A stretch of 64,000 nt of DNA, taken from the NCBI GenBank assembly GCA_011037195.1, contig JAAEAF010014403.1, positions 62,001 to 126,000 of the forward strand, in the 5' to 3' direction. The stretch is from Triatoma infestans. Taxonomy: Eukaryota > Arthropoda > Insecta > Hemiptera > Reduviidae. Numbering within the stretch: the stretch's first letter is position 1; the number at the start of each line of letters is the position of its first letter. Below are positions 32,026-42,839 of this stretch, in pieces. Below the pieces are notes generated by a model. It searched no databases. It saw nothing but the letters and a program-made list of their open reading frames with translations, and had not been told where the DNA came from. The position numbers and the translations under genes were made by a program.

Positions 32026-34920
32026 TTAATCCACATCAATATCCTGCACCAAAATGTCCCGGTGTCCATAGGCCAACGTGTTTATCCCATCAGGCAGGAT
32101 GAACCGTTTATTGTCTGAGGCTGAAAGGCTTCGTTTATTAATTAAGGTGGAGTAGACTTTATGCCCAGCCGACCGAATCGATTTCATTATGCTTAACATC
32201 GAGACATCGTTAAATAGGACAGATTTATAATCAGCAAATCCAATTTTCTTAAGCGTAGATCTTTGCACGCCTTTTGCACGCTTCTTTATATCCCCATCCA
32301 CATCAATAGCATACATCTTAGGACGCAATGCAACAACTTCGGTAATTATGCGCCCATCCACTTCATCCTTAAATTTCCCTAATACCTTTTTATTTTTAAT
32401 TGAGAAATTTGGATGGTTTGGATGATAACCTGATGTGTCAAAATGATCTTCCATTTCCAGCATATCCTTAAAAATGTCATCTGTGCTGATACGGTACAAT
32501 AGGGAGTCCGTATCCGTATATATTAAACGAAGCCGTTCTGGTCCATATTTTTGCAGCATAATGGAGTAATGAAATTTGAAAATTATATCCTTCGAGATCT
32601 CTAAAATAGAAAGCCCGACGTATGGAACTTTGTTAAAGAATATCCTCGTTTTAGCCATCCTAACACCAACCAAACTTTCATCATAAATTTTAGCATCGAG
32701 GAATGTTGGCTTTGCAATTAGTTTCATTAATCTGTTATCATTAGTGACAAGCTCAAAGTTCATCCTTTTACGTACATTCTCCATAGTCTTCCCAAAGTTC
32801 GCATTGTTATACAATTTGTACTGATTCTTCTCAAAATCGTTGGTTGCACGAGTCCTCATATCCGTGTTTAATTTGATGTAAGGAAGAAGCCATGGTGATT
32901 GCTTAAATCGAAGGGCTCTACGAACCCGCACCAGCTGCAGCCCATAATCGAGGGCCCGTTTAAGAGCAATGTAATGAACCACGTATTCTCCCGCCTACCA
33001 AGATGAGGAATCAATTTTTTAATATTTCCCTCGCTATTAGGAGGCGCCATTGTTTCTGCAAGGAATGGGAGGTCGTTGTGAAGCGGATGAAGATGTTCCG
33101 GATATTCCAGATCCACTTCTAATATGTATCCAAAGTCGGAATCGTCAGGGATGTCTTGAACTTGAATCTCTTCCGGCTGTTCCACCCATTCAAAGCCTCC
33201 ATAAGGTAAAAACCTACTCTGTGCATCACCATATAAATTGTTTGCATCGTAATACATGATGAATACTGACTCTTTCGTTGGATCATACGTTTGCATGTAT
33301 TTATTATTGGCCTTGCAATGCCGTAGGGAAGCCTGACAGATACCTCCTCTTATGCCGCGTTCGACCATTAGAATCATATCATAATCAAGCAGAAGTTCTA
33401 ATTTAACGCCTGTTAACCTCAACATAGCATCCCACGCCATACCAGGAGCAGTGAAATAATGCGCAGGATCGATTTTATGAGTACTCATTGTCACACGTCT
33501 AAAGTTTTCAAAGACATCGGCCAGCAACAAAACATCAGTCTTTAAATAGATATCACTATATTCCCCCAACGATGCACATTGAAACTCGTTCCACACCTTC
33601 ACTGCATGGTTATAATCCTCTTTGCCAATATGGCTGTCCGTCAAGGCGTTGTAGAATGCATCCATAGGTGGTAAATTTTCTTCGTCCAATTTCTCCCAGG
33701 AACTGACATAGTCGTATGGGAAAACGCCTTTTCGTAATACAAGGGGCAGCTGCGTTTCATTGAAAAATTTGGCAGTTTCCATAAAAGAAGATTTTGGTAG
33801 GTAATTAACTAATTGGGTCAGACTCTCTGCCATGAATCTGAATGAATCCAAGAAGCGGAATTGAATACCATTAATGTACTTTGCAAATGAAATAAACTTC
33901 TCTTCAGTATGAGGTATTACATTAACTCTGCCTGGAAGTTTCCCCAATTCTTTAATAATAAAATGCGAATCGTACCCGCTGAGATTATGAATGAATACCG
34001 GAACATAAGTTGGTTGCCGGCATCGCAAATTACACTTATTACATGCAGCGACCCTATATTTGCCTGAAATATGACAATGATCCCGCACCTTATGGTTGGC
34101 TTCGCTGAATGTATGATTGCAGAGATAACAGGTCTCAGCCACCTTCCATTCTCTTTCTTCTAGCTCACTAATCACTATGTCCACATTTTTGTTTAACATC
34201 TTGCCAATGACTGTTGATAGATCGCTTAGATGACGTAAGAATTTTTCGGCTGCATTCTCTCCCCTATATAAAAATGGTTCTTTAAGCGTCCAAAGATGTT
34301 CTATTTCATCGGCAGGTTTTACATAGGTGCAGAAAGAAAACGGCTCATGTTCTTGATAGTTCGTTGTAGATGATCGGGCTGGGGAAGGCGCACATGAATG
34401 TATAGGTTTTAAAATGCACTCGAAATCGGCGTAAATCACAAAATTTGCTTTTAGCTGGCGTTCAACGTTTTTGAATACAATAAAAGGTTCTTCAGTTGGG
34501 AGTTTAACAGCTGCCGGATTGTTAGTGCCACAACATATCTTGTGTTCTTGTAGTTTATCCTCTGTTGATTTTCCATACTGCCCATCAAAGTGTGTAAAAC
34601 AGCGTTTACACAACTGTATTGCATGTGTATGTTTTATTTGCCTGGAAACCAACCTATTTAAATGTTTAATAAAAATATAATGTTGTTTTTCTCCATCTTG
34701 CATGAGTAAAAGATCACGATGGTCTTGCAGTTCTTCTTTAACAACCTTCAGCGGGTAAACACTATTATCACCATCCAACCCGAATACATTTATTGATATA
34801 TTGTTTACTTTTTCGAACTTTTTGATCTGGTGAAGAGGCGTGGGGAATGAAACGCACTCAAAATTATAATGATGAACCAGCGTTTTATATTTACTAACAC
34901 GTTGAGGGTTTGTATCCACA

Positions 34921-34933
34921 AATTTTGCTAATA
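34921..34933 (+). repeat. Target-site duplication of the LINE, copy 1
   Basis: AATTTTGCTAATA, identical to 37030-37042. The 13-bp length is typical of LINE insertion by target-primed reverse transcription. Confidence 0.85.
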
Positions 34934-37029
34934 TTATTTTATTTATTATTTATTTTTATTATGCTTTAAAAGAATACACTTTCTTATAGCATGGAGTTGC
35001 TACAATATTACAAAAAATACAATAAAAGGTAAAATGAAAAATTCTTTACAAAATTATAAAATACTTAATTAAGAATCACAAAAAATTAATCATTTACATT
35101 TTACATGGAAATACATAACTTTAATCAAAACAAAACAAAAAAAAAACAAAACAAAAGAGGAAAAGAAAGAAATCTTTTAAATAGTACAGTTACAGAATTA
35201 AACTGATATCTTTATATATATATATAATATGTAAATAAATATAATGTAATATAATATAATTGTAAATGAATAATATCCAAATAGACATAAAAAATTAGAA
35301 TAAACTAAACCAAGAGGACAACACTTATTGAGATAATTTTAAAAAAAAATGAAGAAAAATAACTAAAATTAGCCGTATAATCCCAACAATTAATATAAGT
35401 AAATGAATGTGTGGCAGCAATTAATTTATTTATCTCTCAAAATGAGGGCTTGTTTAGTATAATAAAATATATATTTAACTTTTTCAGTCGAATTAAGATC
35501 TGTTAACTGGTGAAAAGGGTCAGAGTAACAACTAATATATTTACTTAGCCATTTTTGGCGGATAGAGCTAAACAATGAACAATTTAGAAAAAAGTGTTCC
35601 AAACTATCTGGTTCTTTCAATTTACATAATGTGCACTCTTTATCGGGCTCGAATTTGTATTTTTTCCCATTTAAATATAACACTGGGAACTTTTTGGATG
35701 CTAAGCGTACTTGTGCTAAAATTTTTAACTTTACAAAATTTATATTTAAATTAAGATAAGACTGCTGAATGGAGAGGGAAGGTAATACATTTCTAAAATG
35801 GATATTATAAGAAGAAATTAGTGCTTTATTTATATCGATACACTTACAGTTATTATTATACTTCTCCTGTAGGCTTTTCAAATTACTATTCAGGATTTCT
35901 GGATCTTGCAACTGCCATATATCTTGAGCACCAATCTCAATTAGCATATGGTGCAGCTTAACCGCCCAATTGAAAGGGAGTTTTTGGGTTTCCATTAATT
36001 CCAATAACCTTAAAAAGCATACTCTTGGAAGAGAATCCGAAGGCATGACTAATAACTTATGCCACCATTTCAATATTCTTTTGAATATTGTACATTTCAG
36101 AGGAAGCTGACAGGACTCTAATCTTTAATACACGTCAGGAGTATGTACGGGCAGACTTAAAAGCAATTTAAAGAATTTTATTTGAACTTTTTCAACAATA
36201 TTTTCGTACTGGAGGGCCCAGATTTCTGAGCAGTACAATAAGATTGACTTTATTAGACTATTAAATAGCTGCAACTTTGCGGACCATGTATAAGATTTAC
36301 ATTTACAAGAATATTTAAAACTTGGGGGATAGCTATTTGGCTTTTAGAAGAAAAATAATTTGCTGCTAACCTAAATTTTCCGCTAGAAGAGAATGGTACA
36401 CCCAAATATTTAAAATTCTGTTTAAACTGAAGAGGTTCATTATTGTAATATAGCGCTTTTAAATTTTTGACTCTCCCCGATTTCTTGAAAGGAACTACCA
36501 CCGTTTTCGATAAATTGACTTCTAATGAGTTTTCGCGACAGTATTTATACAAAAGATTAAGACTGACTTGTGCATCTCTCCAGGACGGCGCTAGAATGAC
36601 AATGTCATCTGCATAAAGCAGCATTAAAAGTTCTTGATTAGTTTTGATATTGACTCCGCGGGCCCCATTGTTTTCGAAGAATTCAATTATATTGCTCAGG
36701 TATAAGGAGAATAATAAAGGGCTCAATATCTCACCTTGAAAGACGCCTTCTGTAATATTTATATCTTTAGATTTTGAATCCCCTTCCACAACGGCCATTA
36801 CTGCTTGGTCATAAATTTTTTTAATAATTCGAATAAATTTAGAGCTTACACCTAAATTTAGCAGTTTCTCCCATAATTTGATGTGACAGACCGAGTCAAA
36901 AGCTCTGCGAAAATCAACAAAGATCCCATACATCTGCCCGCCTGTAGCACGCAGTTGAATATTAATCGCAGAACTTAAAATGAAAATTCCATCGCGGCAT
37001 CCTTTATTTCGACGGAAGCCTAGTTGTTC
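34934..37029 (-). mobile_element. 5'-truncated LINE inserted in the DNA polymerase gene
   Basis: Minus-strand LINE of about 2.1 kb. Its 5' end (37029) starts inside the RT. RT motifs are GIFVDFRRAFDSVCH, EGVFQGEILSPLLFSLYLS and LLYADDIVIL (36253-36933). Then comes the post-RT region and a C-terminal piece at 35426-36073 with CTLCKLKEPDSLEHFFLNC. The 3' part (34934-35425) is A/T-rich untranslated sequence ending in an A-rich tail next to the target-site duplication. A stop near 36250 and another break near 36075-36125 show that it is dead. It is the same LINE group as at 61.4-64 kb and 3.5-5.6 kb. Confidence 0.9.
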
Positions 37030-37042
37030 AATTTTGCTAATA
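37030..37042 (+). repeat. Target-site duplication of the LINE, copy 2
   Basis: AATTTTGCTAATA, identical to 34921-34933, at the 5'-truncated end of the LINE. Confidence 0.85.
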
Positions 37043-37818
37043 TAGCATATTTAAAACACTCCTCGTCGTAATTCTCCGGATTTATACAAGCCTTCTTAGC
37101 AGCGATAGATTTAGGAAGTTTGATATATGTCGACCCTCCTAGCGGCTTGTACATATTTATCCGCAACCTTGCTCCATCTATCCCAACCAGCTTCCATCCA
37201 CTCTTCTCTAACTGCGCCTCTTCCATTTCGTTCACTAATTTCTTGAATACATGTTCGAGAAACTCATCGATATCTGTGTCCATGTAAACGGCCTTATTCC
37301 GAGTTTTAAATGATCTATCAGTTTGTTCCCCGAGTGTATTCTCAAACAGACATTCCACCACTATATTAATTTTTAGCATGCGTTTCTCTTCTAATTGTTG
37401 TTTAATGAGCTCATATAGGCGCCTTTTAATCAATTGCAGAAACGTGGATAGATCTTCAAATTCCGCTGATTGTAGAAAATATGACTTATTCTCCCCCGAC
37501 ATGCCGATTCATATTCTTCAGATGCCCGTTTTAACAATTCCGCTTTAGTTGGTTCCACACAGGCTTTCCCAGCGTCTGAATCATCATATCGCGCTTTCTT
37601 TACAGGAGGCTGCTGGTCAGTACAGACTATTTCATGTCGCTCGCCGTTATATCTATTCAAAAAAGTCCGTTTACAGCCCTTACAGACATACATCTGATTC
37701 GCATTGCAGTATCTTCGGTGGCGATAGAGATTATTCTTCAAAGTGAATGTTTTTCCGCATTTCTCACAGCTAAATGTTGTCATCTTGAACGATGTTTAAC
37801 GTGTAGGAAGTCACACTA

Positions 37819-37856
37819 AGACTGAGAACCATACCTCACGCATCCATATTTATACC
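37819..37856 (-). promoter_or_regulatory. Core promoter of PolB
   Basis: Minus strand TATAAATATGG starts at 37854, and TCAGT has its A at 37823, 31 bp on. That is the standard insect TATA/initiator distance. The leader to ATG 37783 is about 40 nt. Confidence 0.75.
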
Positions 37857-38500
37857 TTCGGGAACCGACTTTGCGCATGCGCATACCTAACCGCGACCTT
37901 TCTTTACCTAATCTTATTAATTATCATGCGATCTTGACCTTGGAGGCCACGGCTAGAATGATATAGAGATGCTCTGTACATTCAAGGAACAATTTGACTT
38001 ATTCGAATTTAACCTTTTTCCCCTATCACTATGCACGTCTTCTTTTATCTATACAAGTATTAAATTACATTTTTCCCCATACTTTTTCATTTTAAATATA
38101 TATTTAAAATAAAAACAATTAATTTGGGTTTGGCAGCTGCGACGTAGGAGGCTGTGGGAGAAAAACAGAATATTAGAAAATTACAACAAAATCTACATTA
38201 ATATAAAAGTGTCAATACATACCCCCCGCTCAACAATCGACCCCCCACATATGCATATGCTTAGGGGGAGTCTGAATGTGCTAATAATGAGGGCCCCACA
38301 TCGCAGGCATATATACTACAAGTACAAAAAATCGTAGAAAATAATGAGCTGTTCTAAATGTTAACAAAAAATTAGGAAAGAAACTACTTACATATTTGAA
38401 ATCTGTGGGATCCATAACTGCATACCATCGCAACAGAGTAACCTATTTAAACCATTTTGAGCACCCCCTCCTGGTTATGAATAAGATTAAAAAAATTAAA
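37857..38500. other. Non-coding between divergent genes
   Basis: No gene seen. Holds one degenerate 'atcttgaccttggaggccacgg' dyad (37931) and a perfect 12-bp palindrome CATATGCATATG (38249-38260) flanked by C and G runs that could form a hairpin. Confidence 0.5.
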
Positions 38501-38504
38501 AAAA

Positions 38505-38830
38505 TATGGATAAATACGTATATACGCAAAATTTAATCTTGGAAACAGTTTGTACATCGGCCTGCTATCATCCTAACCGTAACCCCACAGGTCAAGATAA
38601 TAAGATTTAAGGGGAAAAAAAAATACAATTTAATACGTATATACGCAAAATTTAATCTTGGAAACAGTTTGTACATCGGCCTGCTATCATCCTAACCGCG
38701 ACCCCTAAAGGTCAAGATAATAAGATTATTATGTTATAAAACTTAGCCTTGGGTATTAATCTTGGAAACAGTTTGTGGCCTGTTATCATCCTAACCGTGA
38801 CCCCCAGGTCAAGATAATTAGATTATTTAT
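38505..38830 (+). repeat. Tandem repeat with AGGTCA-type half-sites
   Basis: About 2.5 units of roughly 115-122 bp: 'taatacgtatatacgcaaaatttaatcttggaaacagtttgtacatcggcctgctatcatcctaaccg(t/c)(a/g)accc...aggtcaagataataagat'. Each unit carries an AGGTCA half-site. Confidence 0.8.
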
Positions 38831-39050
38831 ATTATTATAGAGCGTCTCTATATCATCATAACCATGACCTCGAGGTCAAGATTAGGATGATATAGAGATA
38901 TAATACCCAAGGTTAAGTTTTTGTAACAAAAAATAATCTTATTATCTTGACCTCGAGGTTATGGTTATGATGATATAGAGACGCTCTATAATAATATAAA
39001 TAATCTTATTATCTTGACCTCGGGGTCATGGTTATGATAATATAACTTCC
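38825..39050. repeat. Large inverted repeat built from TGACCTCGAGGTCA dyads
   Basis: 'tattattatagagcgtctctatatcatcataaccatgacctcgaggtcaagat' (38831-38883) recurs inverted at about 38943-38997, around a short A/T-rich centre, and a third partial copy follows to 39050. The 14-bp palindrome TGACCTCGAGGTCA sits inside each arm. Such a structure could form a cruciform. Confidence 0.8.
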
Positions 39051-39129
39051 AAGATCAAGTTCTGATTCGTTTTTTTAATCTTCGATATATAGTTAGGTAC
39101 TTCAAAGAGGAACTTATAGTTCGTCAAAT

Positions 39130-39783
39130 ATGCATGCTGCAGTAATGGATGTGCAAGGCTATCTCAGCTTTGAACATGCATTTATTGTGAAGGAGTTGGC
39201 CATTATTGATATGACCGGTTCACAGAAGCATTGGATTTTCAAACCTCCTCCTTATGGAAATCCACACTCAGGACCAAATAGATGGGTGTATAGAAATCTG
39301 TACGGTATCGCATGGGAAGTTGGTGATATTGAATATGAGGAATGTGATAATATTTTGAAGAAATTCACTCAAGATTATCAATATCTATATGCCAAAGGCG
39401 AAGAAAAATGTAAATTTTTGAGTGGTATAATTGATAAACTGTTTACAATCTACAAGATTTTGGGCTGTCCTAGCCTCAAACATCTTTGCACACAAGCCTT
39501 AAAGTGTGAATATCATTCGGACACTAAATATAACTGCTCTGCACAATTTTGTCAAATGTTACTATCTTGGATGCTGCAAAACGCTTCTAAGGTTGACTTG
39601 ACAAACGCATCTGTTAGAGAAAACACCTTCAACCATTGGAGATTGAAGCCAAGTGCCGCGCTATTAGCATTCAACGGTTTTGTCAATGTGTCTAACAATT
39701 GTGCAAAAATGTATTTTTATTGTGGTGTAAAAATTAATTATGGTGTGAATGATTGTGTTTTTGTAAATAATACACAGATCTGA
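39130..39783 (+). CDS. Conserved Polinton-associated protein of unknown function, copy B
   Basis: Intact 217-codon frame from ATG 39130 (MHAAVMDVQGYLSFEHAFIV), clearly homologous to 24408-25124 and to the arm copies of the second element. Conserved pieces: KELAIIDM, HWIFKPP, PNRWVYRNLYGIAW, GDIEYEECD, YLYAKGEEKCKFL, LGCPSLKHL and CEYHSDTKYNCSAQF. The C-terminal zinc-like Cys cluster is weaker than in copy A. It stands divergent from PolB, separated by the dyad-rich repeats. Function unknown; a nuclease-like fold is only a guess from the early D-x-Q and K-E-L. Confidence 0.75.
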   Translation: MHAAVMDVQGYLSFEHAFIVKELAIIDMTGSQKHWIFKPPPYGNPHSGPNRWVYRNLYGIAWEVGDIEYEECDNILKKFTQDYQYLYAKGEEKCKFLSGIIDKLFTIYKILGCPSLKHLCTQALKCEYHSDTKYNCSAQFCQMLLSWMLQNASKVDLTNASVRENTFNHWRLKPSAALLAFNGFVNVSNNCAKMYFYCGVKINYGVNDCVFVNNTQI

Positions 39784-39964
39784 TTGTATTTGTTTTCAAA
39801 TTCACAGTATTCAATAACAAATATCAATAAAATATTTATTTTTAAAAAGGTCTTTTTCTTTCTATCACCCAATACATTGCATATAATTACATAAATATAC
39901 AGATAGCAAAATATAATTACATAATATATACAGATAACATAATATGAATACTCATTATTAATAT
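39784..39964. other. 3' region of copy B
   Basis: AATAAA-type signals (39828) and a near-repeat 'ataattacataa...acagata' follow the stop codon. Nothing else seen. Confidence 0.4.
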
Positions 39965-40300
39965 ATAATTACAACGTTAAACTAGTATGTTGTTTTTTAT
40001 AATATATGGAAAACGAATTGCCTCCAATAGAAGCTTTCTTCACTGACATTACGGAAACAAAAAATGCAGATATGCCTAACAAGTTGGGAAATTCCAATAT
40101 TAATATATATAGATTGCATAATATAATTACAACGTTACAACTGGTATGTTGTTTTTTATAATATATGGAAAACGAATTGCCTCCAATAGAAGCTTTCTTC
40201 AAAGACATTACGGAAACAGAATACTATGGATGATTACCGATATGTCCAACAAGTTTTGGGAAATTCTTAACTGTAAAAAACTCTATCTCCTATGCAACGC
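39965..40300 (+). repeat. Two-unit tandem duplication, about 165 bp per unit
   Basis: 'tataattacaacgtt...actagtatgttgttttttataatatatggaaaacgaattgcctccaatagaagctttcttcactgacattacggaaac' occurs at 39963 and again at about 40128 with few differences. The small antisense frames found here are repeats of each other. Confidence 0.85.
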
Positions 40301-40619
40301 CTCACTATTGTGCGGAGTTTTAGGAATTTCGTTGAAAGTATGAGACAAATTTATAAGTTAGACCTAGCGTATACCAAGCTATGCTTTTAAGTACGCTTTA
40401 ATTATTTTTTATAATTCATCTTAATCTTAGTAATTATCTATAACATGTTTTAAATAATTTTAAAAATTAATCCAAATATTTTAGCTGTTATTTATAATGA
40501 TATAGATAATTTATTATTAATTAATAATGATATATTGCATGTTTTGTAACAAAATAATCTTATTATCTTGACCTCGGGGTTACGGTTACGATGCTCTATA
40601 ATCTCTATAACTTTGAAGG
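40301..40619. other. AT-rich spacer with one dyad element
   Basis: No gene seen. 'attatcttgacctcggggttacggttacgatgctctat' at 40562-40600 is another copy of the dyad repeat of 38.5-39.0 kb. Confidence 0.45.
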
Positions 40620-41190
40620 ATTTTTTTTTCATATTGCACTAAAAGGCACTTTGGGAGAGGGGTGGGGTTAGGTTTCCATCTAAAGTGCTATTTCAGTTTA
40701 TTAGACACTTCTGTCATCTAAATAATGTTAATTAGAATTGAATATGTTGTTGAAATTCCGAGTTTCAAAAATCGAATAACCGGAAGTGCGTTTACTTTAA
40801 ACACTTTAATAAATGATTTTTCACTTTGCAATTATCTCAAATGGTTCCGACGATTTTTTGAAACTTTGTATATAAACTAAACTTACAAAGATCTACAACT
40901 TTTATCTAAAACAAAGGGCTTTTTAGGGGAGGTTAGACTTTCATCAAGTGCTATCCTAATTGATTATGCAATTCTATCGTCCAAACATAATTAGTTAGAA
41001 ATAAATAGATGGCTGAAATTCCGAGTTTCAAGAAAATTATTAACCCGGAAGTATGTTTTTTACTGATCAGTTTTCAGTTATCGATGAATTTCATTAAATT
41101 TGGTACACAAACTATAAAATTCGTCAATGAGAACTGGAGTAAGAGAAAGTTGTGTAAGTGTTTCGCACCAGATTTATATTAAGTCCAATA
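40620..41190 (+). repeat. Dispersed non-coding repeat family, copy 2
   Basis: Very similar by eye to 6225-6790, including 'gaggggtggggttaggtttccatctaaagtgctatttcagtttattagaca' and 'ttggtacacaaactataaaatt'. Inserted between Polinton pieces. Confidence 0.75.
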
Positions 41191-41194
41191 TAAT

Positions 41195-41385
41195 TACAAG
41201 AAATCTACTCTGAGCATCACCATATAAGTTGTTGGTGTCGTGCAAGCATTGCACACTCAACCTGGTGTTGTGAAATAATGGGTGGGGGGTCGAGTTTATA
41301 TACGTTCATGGGTCACTTGACGGAGAAAACATTAGCCAGCAGCAATATATCTGTTTTAGATAAAATGTTGCTTTTTACATATTTT
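41195..41385 (-). pseudogene. Decayed PolB fragment
   Basis: 'ctactctgagcatcaccatataagttgttggtgtcgt' matches the palm-A coding region at 33218-33250, and 'tgttgtgaaataatgggtggggggtcgagtttat...ccagcagcaatatatctgttttagata' matches 33455-33552. About 200 bp between are deleted. No open frame remains. It must come from a further polymerase copy, separate from 32026-37783. Confidence 0.65.
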
Positions 41386-41496
41386 TGTTATTCATGAAAT
41401 TTTGTTGATCCATAACGAGCTGAAGATAAACTTCGTTAAAAATAATGAAAAAGTGGTGGGTTTTTTGATAGGAGTTTTTTTTTCACCATTAGTAGT

Positions 41497-41550
41497 GGTC
41501 TATAAATATGATGTGTGAATAGCTGTTGACATCACTTCATGTGGAAGACT
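41497..41550 (+). promoter_or_regulatory. Core promoter of the small Cys-rich gene
   Basis: TATAAATATG at about 41501 is followed 33 bp later by TCACTTC, an initiator-like site. A 5' splice site follows at 41562. Confidence 0.5.
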
Positions 41551-41561
41551 TAGTACAGCTT

Positions 41562-41893
41562 ACGTAAGTAACAAACTTTATTATTGGTTTTTACAATTAT
41601 GTTCACTTATTTATAAGATTGTTTTATTTAATTTTTAGATATTCGAGATGAGCACCTATGATATGAGCATAACCGGCAACTCCTTTTTATGTGTGAAAAG
41701 TGAGACAATATATACCGATAGGGGTGTGGTTTGTGAACACTGTTCACGTATATCCACCATACGATCTATATATAAAATAGAATTCACACATAAATTAGTT
41801 AACAAAACAGCAGTGCGCAGTTTTGTAAGGTGTGACGAGTGTGACTGCGATCTAACAACCTATACCAGGTGCAAGATTGCGAGTCATGCTTAA
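41562..41893 (+). CDS. Small Cys-rich protein gene with 5'-UTR intron
   Basis: Coding part 41648-41893 (81 codons; MSTYDMSITGNSFLCVKSET). It is preceded by an apparent short intron: donor 'cttac|gtaagtaac' near 41563 and acceptor 'atttaatttttag|atattcgag' ending 41639. Cys pattern CEHC...(about 38 residues)...RCDECDCD...C suggests a zinc-binding fold; FVRCDE also resembles a V-x-C-x-E motif. The last 20 codons fall within a 115-bp tandem duplication. Small Cys-rich accessory proteins are known from adintoviruses, but homology is not shown. Intron and function are inferences. Confidence 0.45.
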
Positions 41894-42055
41894 ATACTTT
41901 GAATAGCGTACTGCTGCGGCGTGCGAGAGCGGTGGGATATACAGTATTAGGTGGAGTGCGACCGCAATCTAACAACCAATAGTAGGGTGTAAGATTGCGA
42001 GTCGGGCTTAAATACTTTGAATAGCGTACTGCTGCGACGTGCAAGAGCGATTACG
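41836..42055 (+). repeat. Two-unit tandem duplication, about 110-120 bp
   Basis: 'gcgatctaacaacctataccaggtgcaagattgcgagtcatgcttaaatactttgaatagcgtactgctgcggcgtgc' is repeated from about 41960 with small changes. Confidence 0.85.
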
Positions 42056-42109
42056 ATCATTTCGCCGCCAACTCTTCACAAAAAAAAAAACGTCAAAAGA
42101 ATAAGTGTA

Positions 42110-42530
42110 CAGCTCCAGGCGTTATGTGTAAGTTTTTTGTTTTTCTTAAGTTTTTGATTTTTTTAAATAAATAAAAAATACATTTGTTTTTTATAGATGC
42201 AGACACTGCAATGAAATACAAGCATACATACATAAGGTACGTTTAGAACATTCCAGGTAGGAGCTTTTGGCGTTACCAACCACACCATACCAACTCATCT
42301 CTAAACTTTCAGTACCTCGCTCTAGGCGTTATGTGTAAGTTTTTGTTTTTCTTAAGTTTTTTGATTTTTTTTTAGTTTAAACAAAAAATACATTTTGTTT
42401 TTATAGATGCAGCCACTACAATGAAATACAAGCATACATACATAAGGCACGTTTAGAACCTTCCAGGTAGGAGCTTTTGGCGTTACCAACCACACCATAT
42501 CAACTCAGTTTTTGTATCTCTAAACTTTCA
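42110..42530 (+). repeat. Two-unit tandem duplication carrying intron-like cassettes
   Basis: Each unit of about 200 bp has 'c(c/t)aggcgttatgtgtaagttttttg', a T-rich tract, 'ttttatag|atgcag(a/c)cactgcaatgaaatacaagcatacat', then 'ccaggtaggagcttttggcgttaccaacc'. In both units a GTAAGT donor and a pyrimidine-tract/TAG acceptor lie about 70-80 bp apart, followed by ATG. Confidence 0.75.
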
Positions 42531-42570
42531 GTACCTCATTTTAGTGAAATGTTAGTGTTTTTGAGAAGAA

Positions 42571-42630
42571 ATGCAGGACATATCCAAAACACCTTACTAC
42601 ATGGCTGAGAGTTTGATTGTTGAACGTGAC
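42571..42630 (+). other. Possible mini coding exon
   Basis: ATG 42571 opens MQDISKTPYYMAESLIVERD and runs straight into GTATGTAG, a possible 5' splice site, at 42631. The sequence looks protein-like, but no downstream exon was identified. Could be chance. Confidence 0.3.
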
Positions 42631-42839
42631 GTATGTAGATTTAGTTGCAAGTTTCTTAAAAAATATACCACTAGTTTTGCTATTGCATTTGTTGTTAATT
42701 AACACCCAAATAGATTATTAAGTATTTATTTTTTGTTCCCCCACCCACAGTTTACTCAATCTTATTTGCTAGTAACGTTTATTGCGTTCATAAACACGAA
42801 AATTAACTTAATTATAATTTATAATAATGCTAAATTATC

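Larger units (their letters stand above)
32026..37783 (-). pseudogene. Polinton DNA polymerase B, split by a LINE insertion
   Basis: About 1,200 codons once the inserted LINE (34934-37029) is set aside. From ATG 37783: two C2H2-type zinc fingers (CEKCGKTF...HRRYC; CKGCKRTF...HEIVC), a frameshift near 37490, a region to 37020, then after the LINE 34919 onward. Exonuclease motif YADFECI lies near 34425; further motifs are HNLSGYDSHFI, palm A YDANNLYG, palm B NNANFGKT and palm C YTDTDSLLY near 32510. A second frameshift lies near 32950. Family: protein-primed-type PolB of Polintons/adintoviruses, which would replicate the element. The promoter lies just upstream (37823-37854). Confidence 0.9.
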
